From positions 62,001 through 126,000 of the forward strand of contig CALXWP010000002.1 of assembly GCA_944392455.1 (NCBI GenBank): a stretch of 64,000 bases of DNA, written 5' to 3'. The position numbers and the translations under genes are program-made. Under the pieces are notes generated by a model. The model ran no database searches. It saw only the letters and a program-made list of their open reading frames with translations, and was not told the DNA's origin. This DNA is from an uncultured Clostridia bacterium (GTDB lineage Bacteria; Bacillota; Clostridia; TANB77; CAG-508). Shown in pieces: positions 19,210 through 27,103 of the stretch; position 1 is the first letter of the stretch, and each line of letters opens with the position of its first letter.

Positions 19210-19277
19210 TGTCAATACTATTTACAGAATTGTAATATAGATTTAACAATTCTGTAATACTGTTATAAATTTGTAAT
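19210..19277 (-). promoter_or_regulatory. TTGACA promoter element and phased TGTAAT repeats before rsmD
   Basis: The minus-strand -35 TTGACA is at 19215-19210, with only AT-rich sequence at the -10. Upstream lie TGTAAT at 19231, a weaker TTTAAC at 19242 and TGTAAT at 19253 (11-base steps), then TGTAAT at 19272. This matches the array at sepF. Confidence 0.5.
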
Positions 19278-19329
19278 ATTGATTTTACTATTATATATTA
19301 CATTTATACTAAAGTAAATAGAAACAATA

Positions 19330-19352
19330 AAAGCTAGGAATATCCTAGCTTT
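19330..19352 (-). terminator. Terminator downstream of divIVA
   Basis: Perfect 10-bp stem AAAGCTAGGA/TCCTAGCTTT with a 3-base loop just after the divIVA stop. The arms end in T on either strand, so it could act both ways. Confidence 0.75.
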
Positions 19353-19368
19353 ATCTTTAGTCATTTAT

Positions 19369-19818
19369 CTAATCTTTATTAACTTCTTTTAATAATTCTA
19401 ATTGTGATATTAACAAAGATTCCATTTTTGCTTTATATACATCAAATTGTTTTTGTAAATCTTCTAATTCTTTTGTTTTTAAAGTAATTTGTTGTTCTAA
19501 TTCCATAACTTGTTGCTTAGCTGTTCCTTGAGCATCTCTTATTATTTGATCAGCTTCTTGCTTAGCAACTTTTTTTATTTCATCTGCTGTACTTTGAGCC
19601 ATTACTAAAGTATTTTGAAGTGTTGATTCTAGATTTTTATATTTTACAAGACTTGCTTCTAATTCTGATATTTTTCCTTTGTTTTCATTTGATTCTTTAT
19701 ATAGTTTCTCATAATCTACAGTTAACTCATCTAAAAAATTGTCTACTTCCTCCACACTATAGCCGTTCATCATCTGTTTTGCAAATTTCTTATTTTCTAT
19801 ATCCAATGGTGTATACAT
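19369..19818 (-). CDS. divIVA: Cell-division protein DivIVA
   Basis: Coiled-coil protein that binds negatively curved membrane at septa and poles. The N-terminal block (YTPLDIENKKFAKQMMNGYSVEEVDNFLDEL) is the DivIVA lipid-binding domain, followed by about 100 residues of coiled coil. 149 residues is normal. It follows sepF by 34 bases, the standard clostridial division cluster. The pair probably shares the promoter upstream of sepF. Confidence 0.93.
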   Translation of the reverse strand: MYTPLDIENKKFAKQMMNGYSVEEVDNFLDELTVDYEKLYKESNENKGKISELEASLVKYKNLESTLQNTLVMAQSTADEIKKVAKQEADQIIRDAQGTAKQQVMELEQQITLKTKELEDLQKQFDVYKAKMESLLISQLELLKEVNKD

Positions 19819-19852
19819 ATTTGTCCCTCCTAAACTCCTTACATGACTATAT

Positions 19853-20335
19853 TTAATTATTTGAATTATTTCTTAACCAAGAAACTGATAATTTATTTTT
19901 TATTTCTTCTCTTGCCATCTCATTAGTTATGTCATAGTTATATGGTGCTACTAAAAATATTGAATTAGATACTTTTTGTAGATTTCCATCTAATGCATGA
20001 ACTGCACCACTAACAACATCTACTATTCTTCTAGCAATATCTTTATTTACATATTCTAGATTAACAATAATAGATTTCTTTTCTTTTAATAAATTACAAA
20101 TACTTTCTGATTGCTCAAATGTAGTTGGTTGACAAATAACCATTTTCACTTGTTGTGTTTGTGGCATATTTACAACTTTATTTTTTCTTCCAAAAATTCT
20201 TCTATCTTCTTCTTCCTCTTCTTCTTGGTCCTCTATATCTAAATTTTTATCATAATCTAGTTCTTCTGTTTCTTCCTCTTCTTTCTCTGGTAATCCTAGC
20301 ATTCCCCATACTTTTTCCATAATAGCTCCTGACAT
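19853..20335 (-). CDS. sepF: Cell-division protein SepF
   Basis: FtsZ-associated protein that bundles FtsZ and anchors it. It has an N-terminal amphipathic helix, an acidic linker (about 17-45) and the C-terminal SepF domain (KMVICQPTTFEQSESICNLL, then SIIVNLEYVNKDIARRIVDVVSGAVHAL). Two starts are possible: ATG 20335 (AGGAGG eight bases upstream) and ATG 20320 (AGGAG five bases upstream, giving MEKVWGMLGLPE). Both are well placed, and I keep the longer one. 160 residues is normal. Confidence 0.93.
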   Translation of the reverse strand: MSGAIMEKVWGMLGLPEKEEEETEELDYDKNLDIEDQEEEEEEDRRIFGRKNKVVNMPQTQQVKMVICQPTTFEQSESICNLLKEKKSIIVNLEYVNKDIARRIVDVVSGAVHALDGNLQKVSNSIFLVAPYNYDITNEMAREEIKNKLSVSWLRNNSNN

Positions 20336-20374
20336 CTTATTAACCTCCTATAAAATATTCGTCATTGGTTTCCA

Positions 20375-20469
20375 TTTGTAATATAGTATCTATCATTTTT
20401 TATATATTGTCAATACTTTTTATAGTTTTGTAATATATTTTTAACATAATTGTAATATTCTTGTAACAT
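20375..20469 (-). promoter_or_regulatory. sepF-divIVA promoter with four 11-bp-phased TTGTAATAT repeats
   Basis: Minus-strand -35 TTGACA (20413-20408) and -10 GATACT (20389-20384) with 18-base spacing. Directly upstream are four nonamers at exact 11-base steps: TTGTAATAT 20428, TTTTAACAT 20439, TTGTAATAT 20450, TTGTAACAT 20461. One further copy lies at 20375 beside the -10. This is the clearest example of the TGTAAT operator in the window. Confidence 0.65.
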
Positions 20470-20472
20470 TTT

Positions 20473-21762
20473 TTACTGATTTATTACTATTTCGTCATAT
20501 ATAGATATATTTAGCATACTTCTTATTTCTTCTGTAGTATATCCTAGCTCTAATAATTCATCTGTCGTATAATTTGATACCACAGAATATTTTTCATTAG
20601 ATTTTAATATTTTTACTAAAATCTTATCTTGATACTCTATTCTTTTTCTAGTTACATATGCTACTTGATTTCCATTTTTATCTTCATATGAAATAGCTGA
20701 ATTTGGTATTTTCATTCCGCTTTCACTCCACCAAATTATACTAAATGATATTTTTCTATACTCAATCAATTCATCTACATTTTTTTCTATTTTTAATGTT
20801 ATAACATATTCATCATCTTCCTGCATTTTATATTCTATAGTAGCTTCTATTTCTGTTCCACTTGGAAGTCTTATTTTGACATCGTCTCCAACTTCTATAT
20901 TTTTTGCATATTCTGATCCTAAAACAGTTACAATATATGCACAATAATTATCTATTATTTTTCCGCTTTCACTACTAGTAGGAACTATTTGTCCTGTTTT
21001 TAAATTTAGATTGCTTAAAAATTCTTTTGTATACTTACTAAAATCATCTGTTGTTAATACATCTTCATATCCATCAACTCTATATGATACTATTCCGCTT
21101 CTTGTTGCAGTTAAATATTCTGCTCCTGAATTTAATTTATTTTCATATTCACTTCTTTGATCAATTAATTTTTTTAAATATGAACCTGCAGGGCTTTTCT
21201 CTCCTGTGATTTTTGCTATTTTTGTCATATTTGAATTTATTTCTTGTTTATTTTCTTTTATTTTCGTTAAATCACTTTCTCCGTATAACTCATATAATTC
21301 ATCATCAATTTGTTGCTCTAATACTTTAGTATCAGATGAAAATATACTGTTTTCTTCATTTGACATTGCTTCATCTATTTTAGCATCTAATTCTTGTATT
21401 TTTTCTACTAAATTATCTTCATCATTAGAATAATATCTAAATATTCTCTCTCCTTTTGCAACCTTTTCTCCCTCTGTCTTTATTTGTTCTATTCCATTTT
21501 TATAGTTTTCTCCTTTTAGAACAGTTTCATCTCTTATTATATACCCAACCGCACTTTCTTCTTGCTGAATTTGTCCCATTTCAACATATACAGTATCTGT
21601 TGGATTTCTTACAAGTTGTACTACTATGTAGCCTATATAAATAATTATGCATAACAAAACTAGCATAACAATTTTCTTCTTATGCTTTTTTAAGAAACTT
21701 ATAAATTTATTCTGTTTTTTCACATGATTATCATTTTTCTCTTGTTCTGTTATTTTTTCCAC
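20473..21762 (-). CDS. HlyD-like membrane-fusion/adaptor protein
   Basis: A 429-residue protein with a short basic cytoplasmic N-terminus, one membrane segment (about 31-50) and a HlyD-type extracellular part: a lipoyl-like half (VEMGQIQQEESAVGYIIRDE), a coiled-coil hairpin (about 115-195) and a beta domain. Start is GTG at 21762 with GGAGG six bases upstream; it overlaps the end of miaA by 32 bases. Genes of this type often sit beside sepF in Clostridia. The role is unproven, perhaps an envelope or export complex. Confidence 0.75.
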   Translation of the reverse strand: MEKITEQEKNDNHVKKQNKFISFLKKHKKKIVMLVLLCIIIYIGYIVVQLVRNPTDTVYVEMGQIQQEESAVGYIIRDETVLKGENYKNGIEQIKTEGEKVAKGERIFRYYSNDEDNLVEKIQELDAKIDEAMSNEENSIFSSDTKVLEQQIDDELYELYGESDLTKIKENKQEINSNMTKIAKITGEKSPAGSYLKKLIDQRSEYENKLNSGAEYLTATRSGIVSYRVDGYEDVLTTDDFSKYTKEFLSNLNLKTGQIVPTSSESGKIIDNYCAYIVTVLGSEYAKNIEVGDDVKIRLPSGTEIEATIEYKMQEDDEYVITLKIEKNVDELIEYRKISFSIIWWSESGMKIPNSAISYEDKNGNQVAYVTRKRIEYQDKILVKILKSNEKYSVVSNYTTDELLELGYTTEEIRSMLNISIYDEIVINQ

Positions 21763-22678
21763 TATATTCCTCCAAAATAATTTTTATATTATTTTGTATA
21801 TCATCTAAACCATCAATCCATATGATATTTTTATACTTTCTAAACCAAGTTAATTGTCTTTTTGCATATCTTCTTGTTTCCATTTTTATTTTTTCAATCA
21901 TTTCTTCTTCTGTATAATTACCATTCAAATATTCTACGACTTCCTTGTACCCTAAGCCTTGCATAGCAGTTGGAAATTCTTTATATTTGTCTAATAATGT
22001 TTTTACTTCTTGAATAAGCCCATTTTGAATCATAATATCTACTCTCTTATTTATTCTTTCATAAAGTTTTTCCCTATCCATTGTTATTCCAAATAGTTTA
22101 TATTCAAATTCTGGTCCATTCCTTCTAGATTCAATTTCTAATTCTGTTTTGGTTTTACCTGTAGAATGATAAATTTCTAGAATTCTGCAAATCCTTTTCT
22201 TATCATTTTCACTTACCTTTTTTATAGCATCAGGATCTATTTTTCTCGCTTCTTCATATAATGCATTTAATCCTTCTTTTTCAATAATTTGTTCTAGTTC
22301 TTCTCTGTATTTCAAATCAACTTTTATTTCATTATACTCAATTCCATAAACCAGAGATTCAACATATAGACCTGTTCCGCCAACAACAATTGGTACTTTA
22401 CCATTTCTTAATATTTCTTTTATGGCTTTTATTGCATCTTTTTTATAGTCTGCTACACTATATCTAATATCAGGAGAAACACAGTCAATCAAATAATGCT
22501 TAATACCTTGCATTTCTTCTTCTACTGGTTTAGCTGTACCAATAGTCATATCTTTATATATTTGCATTGAATCACAGGATACAATCTCTCCGTTTATTTT
22601 TTTTGCAAGTTCAATTGATAATCCCGTTTTTCCAGATGCTGTAGGCCCACAAATAACAATTACTTTTTGTTTCTGCAT
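21731..22678 (-). CDS. miaA: tRNA dimethylallyltransferase MiaA
   Basis: Adds dimethylallyl to A37 of tRNAs reading UNN codons. The 315-residue protein has the P-loop GPTASGKTGLS, then SCDSMQIYKDMTIGTAKP, VVGGTGLYVESL and the C-terminal RRYAKRQLTWFRK, all MiaA signatures. It lies about 30 bases downstream of a membrane protein gene in the mutL operon, as in many Clostridia (mutL-miaA). Nothing odd. Confidence 0.96.
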   Translation of the reverse strand: MQKQKVIVICGPTASGKTGLSIELAKKINGEIVSCDSMQIYKDMTIGTAKPVEEEMQGIKHYLIDCVSPDIRYSVADYKKDAIKAIKEILRNGKVPIVVGGTGLYVESLVYGIEYNEIKVDLKYREELEQIIEKEGLNALYEEARKIDPDAIKKVSENDKKRICRILEIYHSTGKTKTELEIESRRNGPEFEYKLFGITMDREKLYERINKRVDIMIQNGLIQEVKTLLDKYKEFPTAMQGLGYKEVVEYLNGNYTEEEMIEKIKMETRRYAKRQLTWFRKYKNIIWIDGLDDIQNNIKIILEEYSGKNNRTREK

Positions 22679-22707
22679 AAATAAAGTATCTCTCCTCTTT
22701 TAGTCTA

Positions 22708-23376
22708 TTATTCTTCTACATCTACTATATTAATATCCTCTTCTGTTGTATTTCTGTTTGAATTTACACTTTTTTCATTTAGTTCATTATCAATAATTTC
22801 ATTTGCTTCATCTGTTGTATTACTTATCTTTTCATCATCTATTGAATTCGATATTTCATTTACCATTTCATTTGATAGAATATTTTCTTCAACCGTATTA
22901 TTTAAAGTATTATTTACAGAATTTTGATCTAATATTTGCTTATAGGTTGACACATTATTTTCACCAATATTATCTGTAACTGCAACTTGTACATTTTTTA
23001 AGAATATACATTCTAATACTAAAGCAATTACAAGAGGTATAAGTAATACTGACATTCTTTTAATTAATGTATTTGAGCTTAGTTTATTTTGCTTATAGAT
23101 ATAATATGAATTTGCAAAAGCTGGTAAAATTATTAATCCATTTATTGGTACAAATAAAAATATTACTAGATCTTTTGCAGTTCCAGATGTATAAATTTCC
23201 TCTAGCCCATGTGTACTGATCCAATGAGCAAATAAAGTTAATATATACATTACAGCTACTCCTGCAGCTATAAATATAAATTTTTCTTTTTTATTTGTAT
23301 TTTTTAAGAATCTATACATAAGATAAATACATAGTACATTTAGTATTACTACAAATAATAAAATTAATAACATCAT
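22708..23376 (-). CDS. Membrane protein with Asn/Glu-rich tail, unknown function
   Basis: A 222-residue protein with four hydrophobic segments (about 2-22, 31-50, 68-92 and 107-126). A polar C-terminal tail (about 130-222) rich in Asn, Glu, Ser and Thr has several NxxxN repeats. It sits between mutL and miaA with short gaps and is therefore cotranscribed. I recognise no family. The tail looks disordered and may be extracytoplasmic. Confidence 0.55.
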   Translation of the reverse strand: MMLLILLFVVILNVLCIYLMYRFLKNTNKKEKFIFIAAGVAVMYILTLFAHWISTHGLEEIYTSGTAKDLVIFLFVPINGLIILPAFANSYYIYKQNKLSSNTLIKRMSVLLIPLVIALVLECIFLKNVQVAVTDNIGENNVSTYKQILDQNSVNNTLNNTVEENILSNEMVNEISNSIDDEKISNTTDEANEIIDNELNEKSVNSNRNTTEEDINIVDVEE

Positions 23377-23391
23377 AATTTTATTCTCCTT

Positions 23392-25848
23392 TTATCTTCT
23401 TGAAAATTTTCTTTCTATATCATTTCTTGTCATTCTTATTGCTGTAGGTCTTCCATGTGGGCATGTAAATGGATTTGGTAATACTAATAATTGGCTCATA
23501 AGATTGTCAACTTCTTCTTTTGTTAAAGCCATATTAGCTTTTACAGCTGCTTTACATGCTATTGTTGCAATAAATTTTTCTTCTATTTCTTGTTTTGCAG
23601 TTCTTGCAACAGTATTAATTTCATCTAATGTTTCAATAAATAATTCCTTTGTATCTAAATCTAAGCACACTGTTGGAACACCTGTAAGTTTAATCGTATT
23701 TTCTCCAAATTCTTCTAATTCAAAACCTGCTTTTCTAAATATCTCCATATTATCTTTAGCTATTTGCATATCTTTATGACTTAAATTTATGATGTCTGGT
23801 AAAAGCATTAATTGAGAATCTTTTTTATCATCACTATAATAATTAGCTTTTATTTTTTCATACATTATTCTTTCATGTGCAGCATGTTGATCTATTATAT
23901 ATAATTCATCTTTCATTTCAATAATTATATATGTAGAAAAAGCTATTCCTATATATTTATAATCTGGTATACTATTTTTCGAATATTGATCAAATATTGA
24001 TACATTTTCTACTGTTTTTAAATCTTGATCATTAACTTTATATTTTACATTTTCTTCTTCAATATTTGATTCTTCTTTTATCTTTTTACCAAATGTTTTT
24101 TCATACATTTCTTCAAAATCTTGATCATTATGATCTACTTTTAGATCATCTAATTCTCTTAATTTATTATTTATTTCTGATAAATCCAAAACTTTTGTAG
24201 CTTGATTATCTGTTTCATTATTTAAATTTTCATTATTATTAGCTTTATTATTGTAAATTTGGGCTATGAAGTTTTTAGTATCATCTATATCATCCTCTAA
24301 ATCATTTTCTGTATCTTTTACTTTTTCTTCTATTTTTGTTTCTTTTTTCTTACCTCCAAACATATTAAATAAAGCTCCAAATTTTCTCTCTGTTTTATCT
24401 TCTTTACTAGCTTCATTTTCTATACTATCTGTCTTCTTTATATTATATAATTCTTCTTTATTTTCTATATTTGCTTCTACTTCTTTTTCTTCTATGTTAC
24501 TATTAATGTTATTACTATAATTATTTTCACTTAACTCATTTTTTAGACTATTTACTAAATTATTAACCATGTTAACTTTACTAGATAAATCTTGCTCTAC
24601 TTTTACTGGTTCATTATTTTCTATTCTTTTAATTTCTGAAATATTTGGTATTGTGCTATTTGTATTACTATTGAATTTATTAATTTCAGCTAAAATATCT
24701 ATTTTAGAATCTTGTGGTGTTTGATCAGTCTTTTCCACATTTTCTTCACTTTTTATATCTACTGCTGAATTATTAAAATTATTTATTGGATTATTTATTT
24801 TCCAGTTATTATTTATCTGATTTTTTTCTAGTTCAATTTTAGTTTTATCTGGTATTAAATCTTCTTTTAATAAACTATCTTTAATACTATGATAAATTGC
24901 TTTAAAAATCTTATTCTCATCTTCAAATCTAACTTCTAATTTGGCAGGATGTACATTTACATCTACCTTTTGTGGGTTCATTTCTATATCAAGTACTAAA
25001 AAACCATATTTTCCTATTGTTAACAATCCTTTATATCCTTGTTCTGCTGCACTTGTTAGTACTTTATCTTTTATATATCTTTTATTTACAAAAAATAATT
25101 GGTTTGATCTATTAGAACGTGCTATTACTGGTTTTCCTATTACTCCTTTTATTTTTATATCTTCATATTCATAATCTACATCAATAATATTTTCAGCAAC
25201 ATCTTTTCCATATATACTATATATTACTGACTTCATATCTCCATTTCCAGATGTTTGAATAATAACTTTTCCAGAATTTATAAGTTTTAAAGCTATTTCA
25301 GGATGCACTAAAGCTATTCTTGTAACAACATCTTCTATATATCCCGCTTCTGTAAAATCTTTTTTTAAGAATTTATATCTTACAGGTGTATTATAGAATA
25401 AGTCTGTAACAGTTATTGTACTTCCAGTAGGACATCCAGCATCTTCCATACTTATTATATTTCCACCTTTTACTTCTATTTTCTTTCCTATTTCATTATC
25501 AGCTGTCTTTGAAACTAATTCTACATGGCTTATTGCTGCAATACTTGCTAAAGCTTCACCTCTAAACCCCATTGAAGTAACTGTTTCCAAGTCAGATGCT
25601 TCTCTTATCTTACTTGTTGCATGTCTTTCAAATGCAATTTCCATATCATCAGGTAAAAAACCTTTTCCATTATCTGTTATTCGGATATATGATATTCCAC
25701 CATTTTTTGTTTCTATTGTTATTTGATTTGCTCCAGCATCTATAGAATTTTCAACTAACTCTTTTACAACTGAAGCAGGTCTTTCTATAACTTCCCCTGC
25801 AGCTATTTTATTTATTGTTAAATCATCTAATAAAACTATATTTCCCAT
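23392..25848 (-). CDS. mutL: DNA mismatch repair endonuclease MutL
   Basis: Mismatch repair ATPase and nicking endonuclease. The N-terminal GHKL ATPase (LVENSIDAGA, ITDNGKGF, TSMGFRGEALASI) is joined to the C-terminal dimerisation/endonuclease domain by an unusually long Asn/Glu/Lys-rich low-complexity linker (about residues 340-620). The C-terminal motif DQHAAHERIMYE matches the metal-binding DQHA(x)2E(x)4E, and CPHGRPT is present, so nicking activity is expected. 818 residues is long because of the linker. No mutS is in the window. Confidence 0.95.
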   Translation of the reverse strand: MGNIVLLDDLTINKIAAGEVIERPASVVKELVENSIDAGANQITIETKNGGISYIRITDNGKGFLPDDMEIAFERHATSKIREASDLETVTSMGFRGEALASIAAISHVELVSKTADNEIGKKIEVKGGNIISMEDAGCPTGSTITVTDLFYNTPVRYKFLKKDFTEAGYIEDVVTRIALVHPEIALKLINSGKVIIQTSGNGDMKSVIYSIYGKDVAENIIDVDYEYEDIKIKGVIGKPVIARSNRSNQLFFVNKRYIKDKVLTSAAEQGYKGLLTIGKYGFLVLDIEMNPQKVDVNVHPAKLEVRFEDENKIFKAIYHSIKDSLLKEDLIPDKTKIELEKNQINNNWKINNPINNFNNSAVDIKSEENVEKTDQTPQDSKIDILAEINKFNSNTNSTIPNISEIKRIENNEPVKVEQDLSSKVNMVNNLVNSLKNELSENNYSNNINSNIEEKEVEANIENKEELYNIKKTDSIENEASKEDKTERKFGALFNMFGGKKKETKIEEKVKDTENDLEDDIDDTKNFIAQIYNNKANNNENLNNETDNQATKVLDLSEINNKLRELDDLKVDHNDQDFEEMYEKTFGKKIKEESNIEEENVKYKVNDQDLKTVENVSIFDQYSKNSIPDYKYIGIAFSTYIIIEMKDELYIIDQHAAHERIMYEKIKANYYSDDKKDSQLMLLPDIINLSHKDMQIAKDNMEIFRKAGFELEEFGENTIKLTGVPTVCLDLDTKELFIETLDEINTVARTAKQEIEEKFIATIACKAAVKANMALTKEEVDNLMSQLLVLPNPFTCPHGRPTAIRMTRNDIERKFSRR

Positions 25849-26110
25849 TTTATTCCTCCGAATACTATTTCTTTTGATTATTCCATAGAATTATATCATT
25901 AATACTACAATTTTGTATAGTTTTTTATGAAATTTTATATATTTTTTACAATTCTATAACTTATCTTTTCAAACATTTTTGTTGTATTTAATTTATTTCA
26001 TATTTTTTATATTTAGAAATCATATTGTAACCCTTTTTTTAATTTTGAATAATATATACCATACTAAAGAATTTAAAGTATATTTAAAGATATGTTAAGG
26101 AGGTCTTTTA

Positions 26111-26230
26111 ATGGGAAGTTGTTGTAACAACAGTGAACTATTATGGTTCATAATTTTATTCTTATTACTTTTCTGTTGTGGTGGCAACAATTGCTGTAGC
26201 AATGGATGCAATACATCTTGTGGTTGCTAA
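26111..26230 (+). CDS. Tiny Cys-rich membrane peptide (YjcZ-like), 39 aa
   Basis: AAGGAGG eight bases upstream leads into ATG 26111. The peptide starts MGSCCNNSELLW, has one hydrophobic helix (about 11-21), then a Cys/Gly/Asn tail (CCGGNNCC, then SCGC), nine cysteines in 39 residues. It resembles the very short YjcZ-type sporulation peptides of Firmicutes in layout, but that link is my inference. The next gene encodes a 39-residue relative. Plus strand, opposite to most neighbours. Confidence 0.65.
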   Translation: MGSCCNNSELLWFIILFLLLFCCGGNNCCSNGCNTSCGC

Positions 26231-26275
26231 TAATTTACATTAATCTTTTATTTACTCTGAAAGGGGGGAATTGAT

Positions 26276-26395
26276 ATGCCAGAAAACAGAGGTTGTGGAT
26301 GTGGTTTCGGATTTGGAGACGACTGCATCTGGATAATAATTGTTTTAATATTAATCTGTTGTTGCTGTGGAGGTAACAGAAACGGATGTTGCTAA
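26276..26395 (+). CDS. Second tiny Cys-rich membrane peptide, 39 aa
   Basis: It starts at ATG 26276 behind AAGGGGGGAATTG. MPENRGCGCGFGFGDD precedes a hydrophobic helix (WIIIVLILI) and a tail CCCCGG...GCC. Same length and layout as the upstream peptide: a helix followed by cysteine pairs. The two form a small operon ending at the hairpin at 26405-26433. A role in the spore coat or in metal binding is possible but not shown. Confidence 0.65.
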   Translation: MPENRGCGCGFGFGDDCIWIIIVLILICCCCGGNRNGCC

Positions 26396-26404
26396 TAAAA
26401 AAAT

Positions 26405-26436
26405 AAAAGTGGGATAATTTAATTACCCACTTTTTG
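26405..26436 (+). terminator. Terminator of the Cys-rich peptide operon
   Basis: Stem AAAAGTGGG (26405-26413) with CCCACTTTT (26426-26434), extended by an internal TAATT/AATTA, followed by T. The A-rich left arm could also serve the minus-strand gene ending at 26461. Confidence 0.75.
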
Positions 26437-26460
26437 ATTTCTTATATTTATATCTATATT

Positions 26461-26637
26461 CTACTTATTTTTCTTTTTTCTTTTATTTTCTTTTTCAGCC
26501 TTTTCTTTTATTTTATTATCTGCCTTTCTTCTATCTTCAATTCTTCTTCCTCCAGTTGTATCTATATCTACTGTTCTTCTATCAGAATTATTTTTTCTTC
26601 TATCTTCAAACATTCTACCGTTTTTATCAACAATCAT
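26461..26637 (-). CDS. Small basic RR-motif protein, 58 aa
   Basis: ATG 26637 is preceded by a perfect CGGAGG site eight bases upstream. The peptide begins MIVDKNGRMFEDRRK and contains three D-R-R units (EDRRK, SDRRT, EDRRK) before a Lys/Glu-rich tail. It is too regular and too well started to be chance. I recognise no function. The repeated DRR units may bind nucleic acid or acidic partners. Confidence 0.55.
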   Translation of the reverse strand: MIVDKNGRMFEDRRKNNSDRRTVDIDTTGGRRIEDRRKADNKIKEKAEKENKRKKKNK

Positions 26638-26700
26638 TTTTAACCTCCGTACACAAAATTCCCTTAATTATTAATTTTCTTAGTATCCTTGCTTGCATTA

Positions 26701-27102
26701 TTACACATTTGCAGAATAGCTATTTATATTATTCATAGTCTTTTCTAATTCTAATCTTTTATTATTTATCTTTTCTCTTAAAGTTGCAACCTGTTCTTTA
26801 TATAGTAAGATTAAACTATTAATTTGCTCTTCTGTCATATCATCTGCTGATTTTTCATTATCTTCAAATTGTTTTTGTAACATTAAAGTTTCATCTGTTT
26901 TTACTTCTATTTTTATTCCATCTTTAAATTCTTTCTTTTCAACAGGAGTTATTATATTTGTTACTCTTTCTTTTTGAAGAATTATATCTTTCTCTGTATA
27001 TCCAAGTTTATTTTTATTTGATTTAAATATATTTCTAAAAAAATTTAAAAATTTAGTAACAATTCCTTCTTTTCTAACTTGTAAAGATTTGTTTTCTTCC
27101 AT
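26701..27102 (-). CDS. Small Lys/Glu-rich coiled-coil protein, unknown
   Basis: A 133-residue protein that starts one base after the stop of the upstream repeat-protein gene. A basic N-terminal part (VTKFLNFFRNIFKSNKNKLGYTEK) precedes a predicted coiled coil (about 85-130). The N-terminal half could bind membrane as an amphipathic helix. It resembles nothing I can name. The tight spacing implies it works with, or at least is made with, the repeat protein. Confidence 0.5.
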   Translation of the reverse strand: MEENKSLQVRKEGIVTKFLNFFRNIFKSNKNKLGYTEKDIILQKERVTNIITPVEKKEFKDGIKIEVKTDETLMLQKQFEDNEKSADDMTEEQINSLILLYKEQVATLREKINNKRLELEKTMNNINSYSANV

Positions 27103-27103
27103 A

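Noticed and set aside
25861..26100. A gene in the mutL-Cys-peptide gap
   Set aside because: Only AT-rich sequence with stops in all frames; presumably divergent promoters, but no convincing -35/-10 pair for a specific sigma factor.
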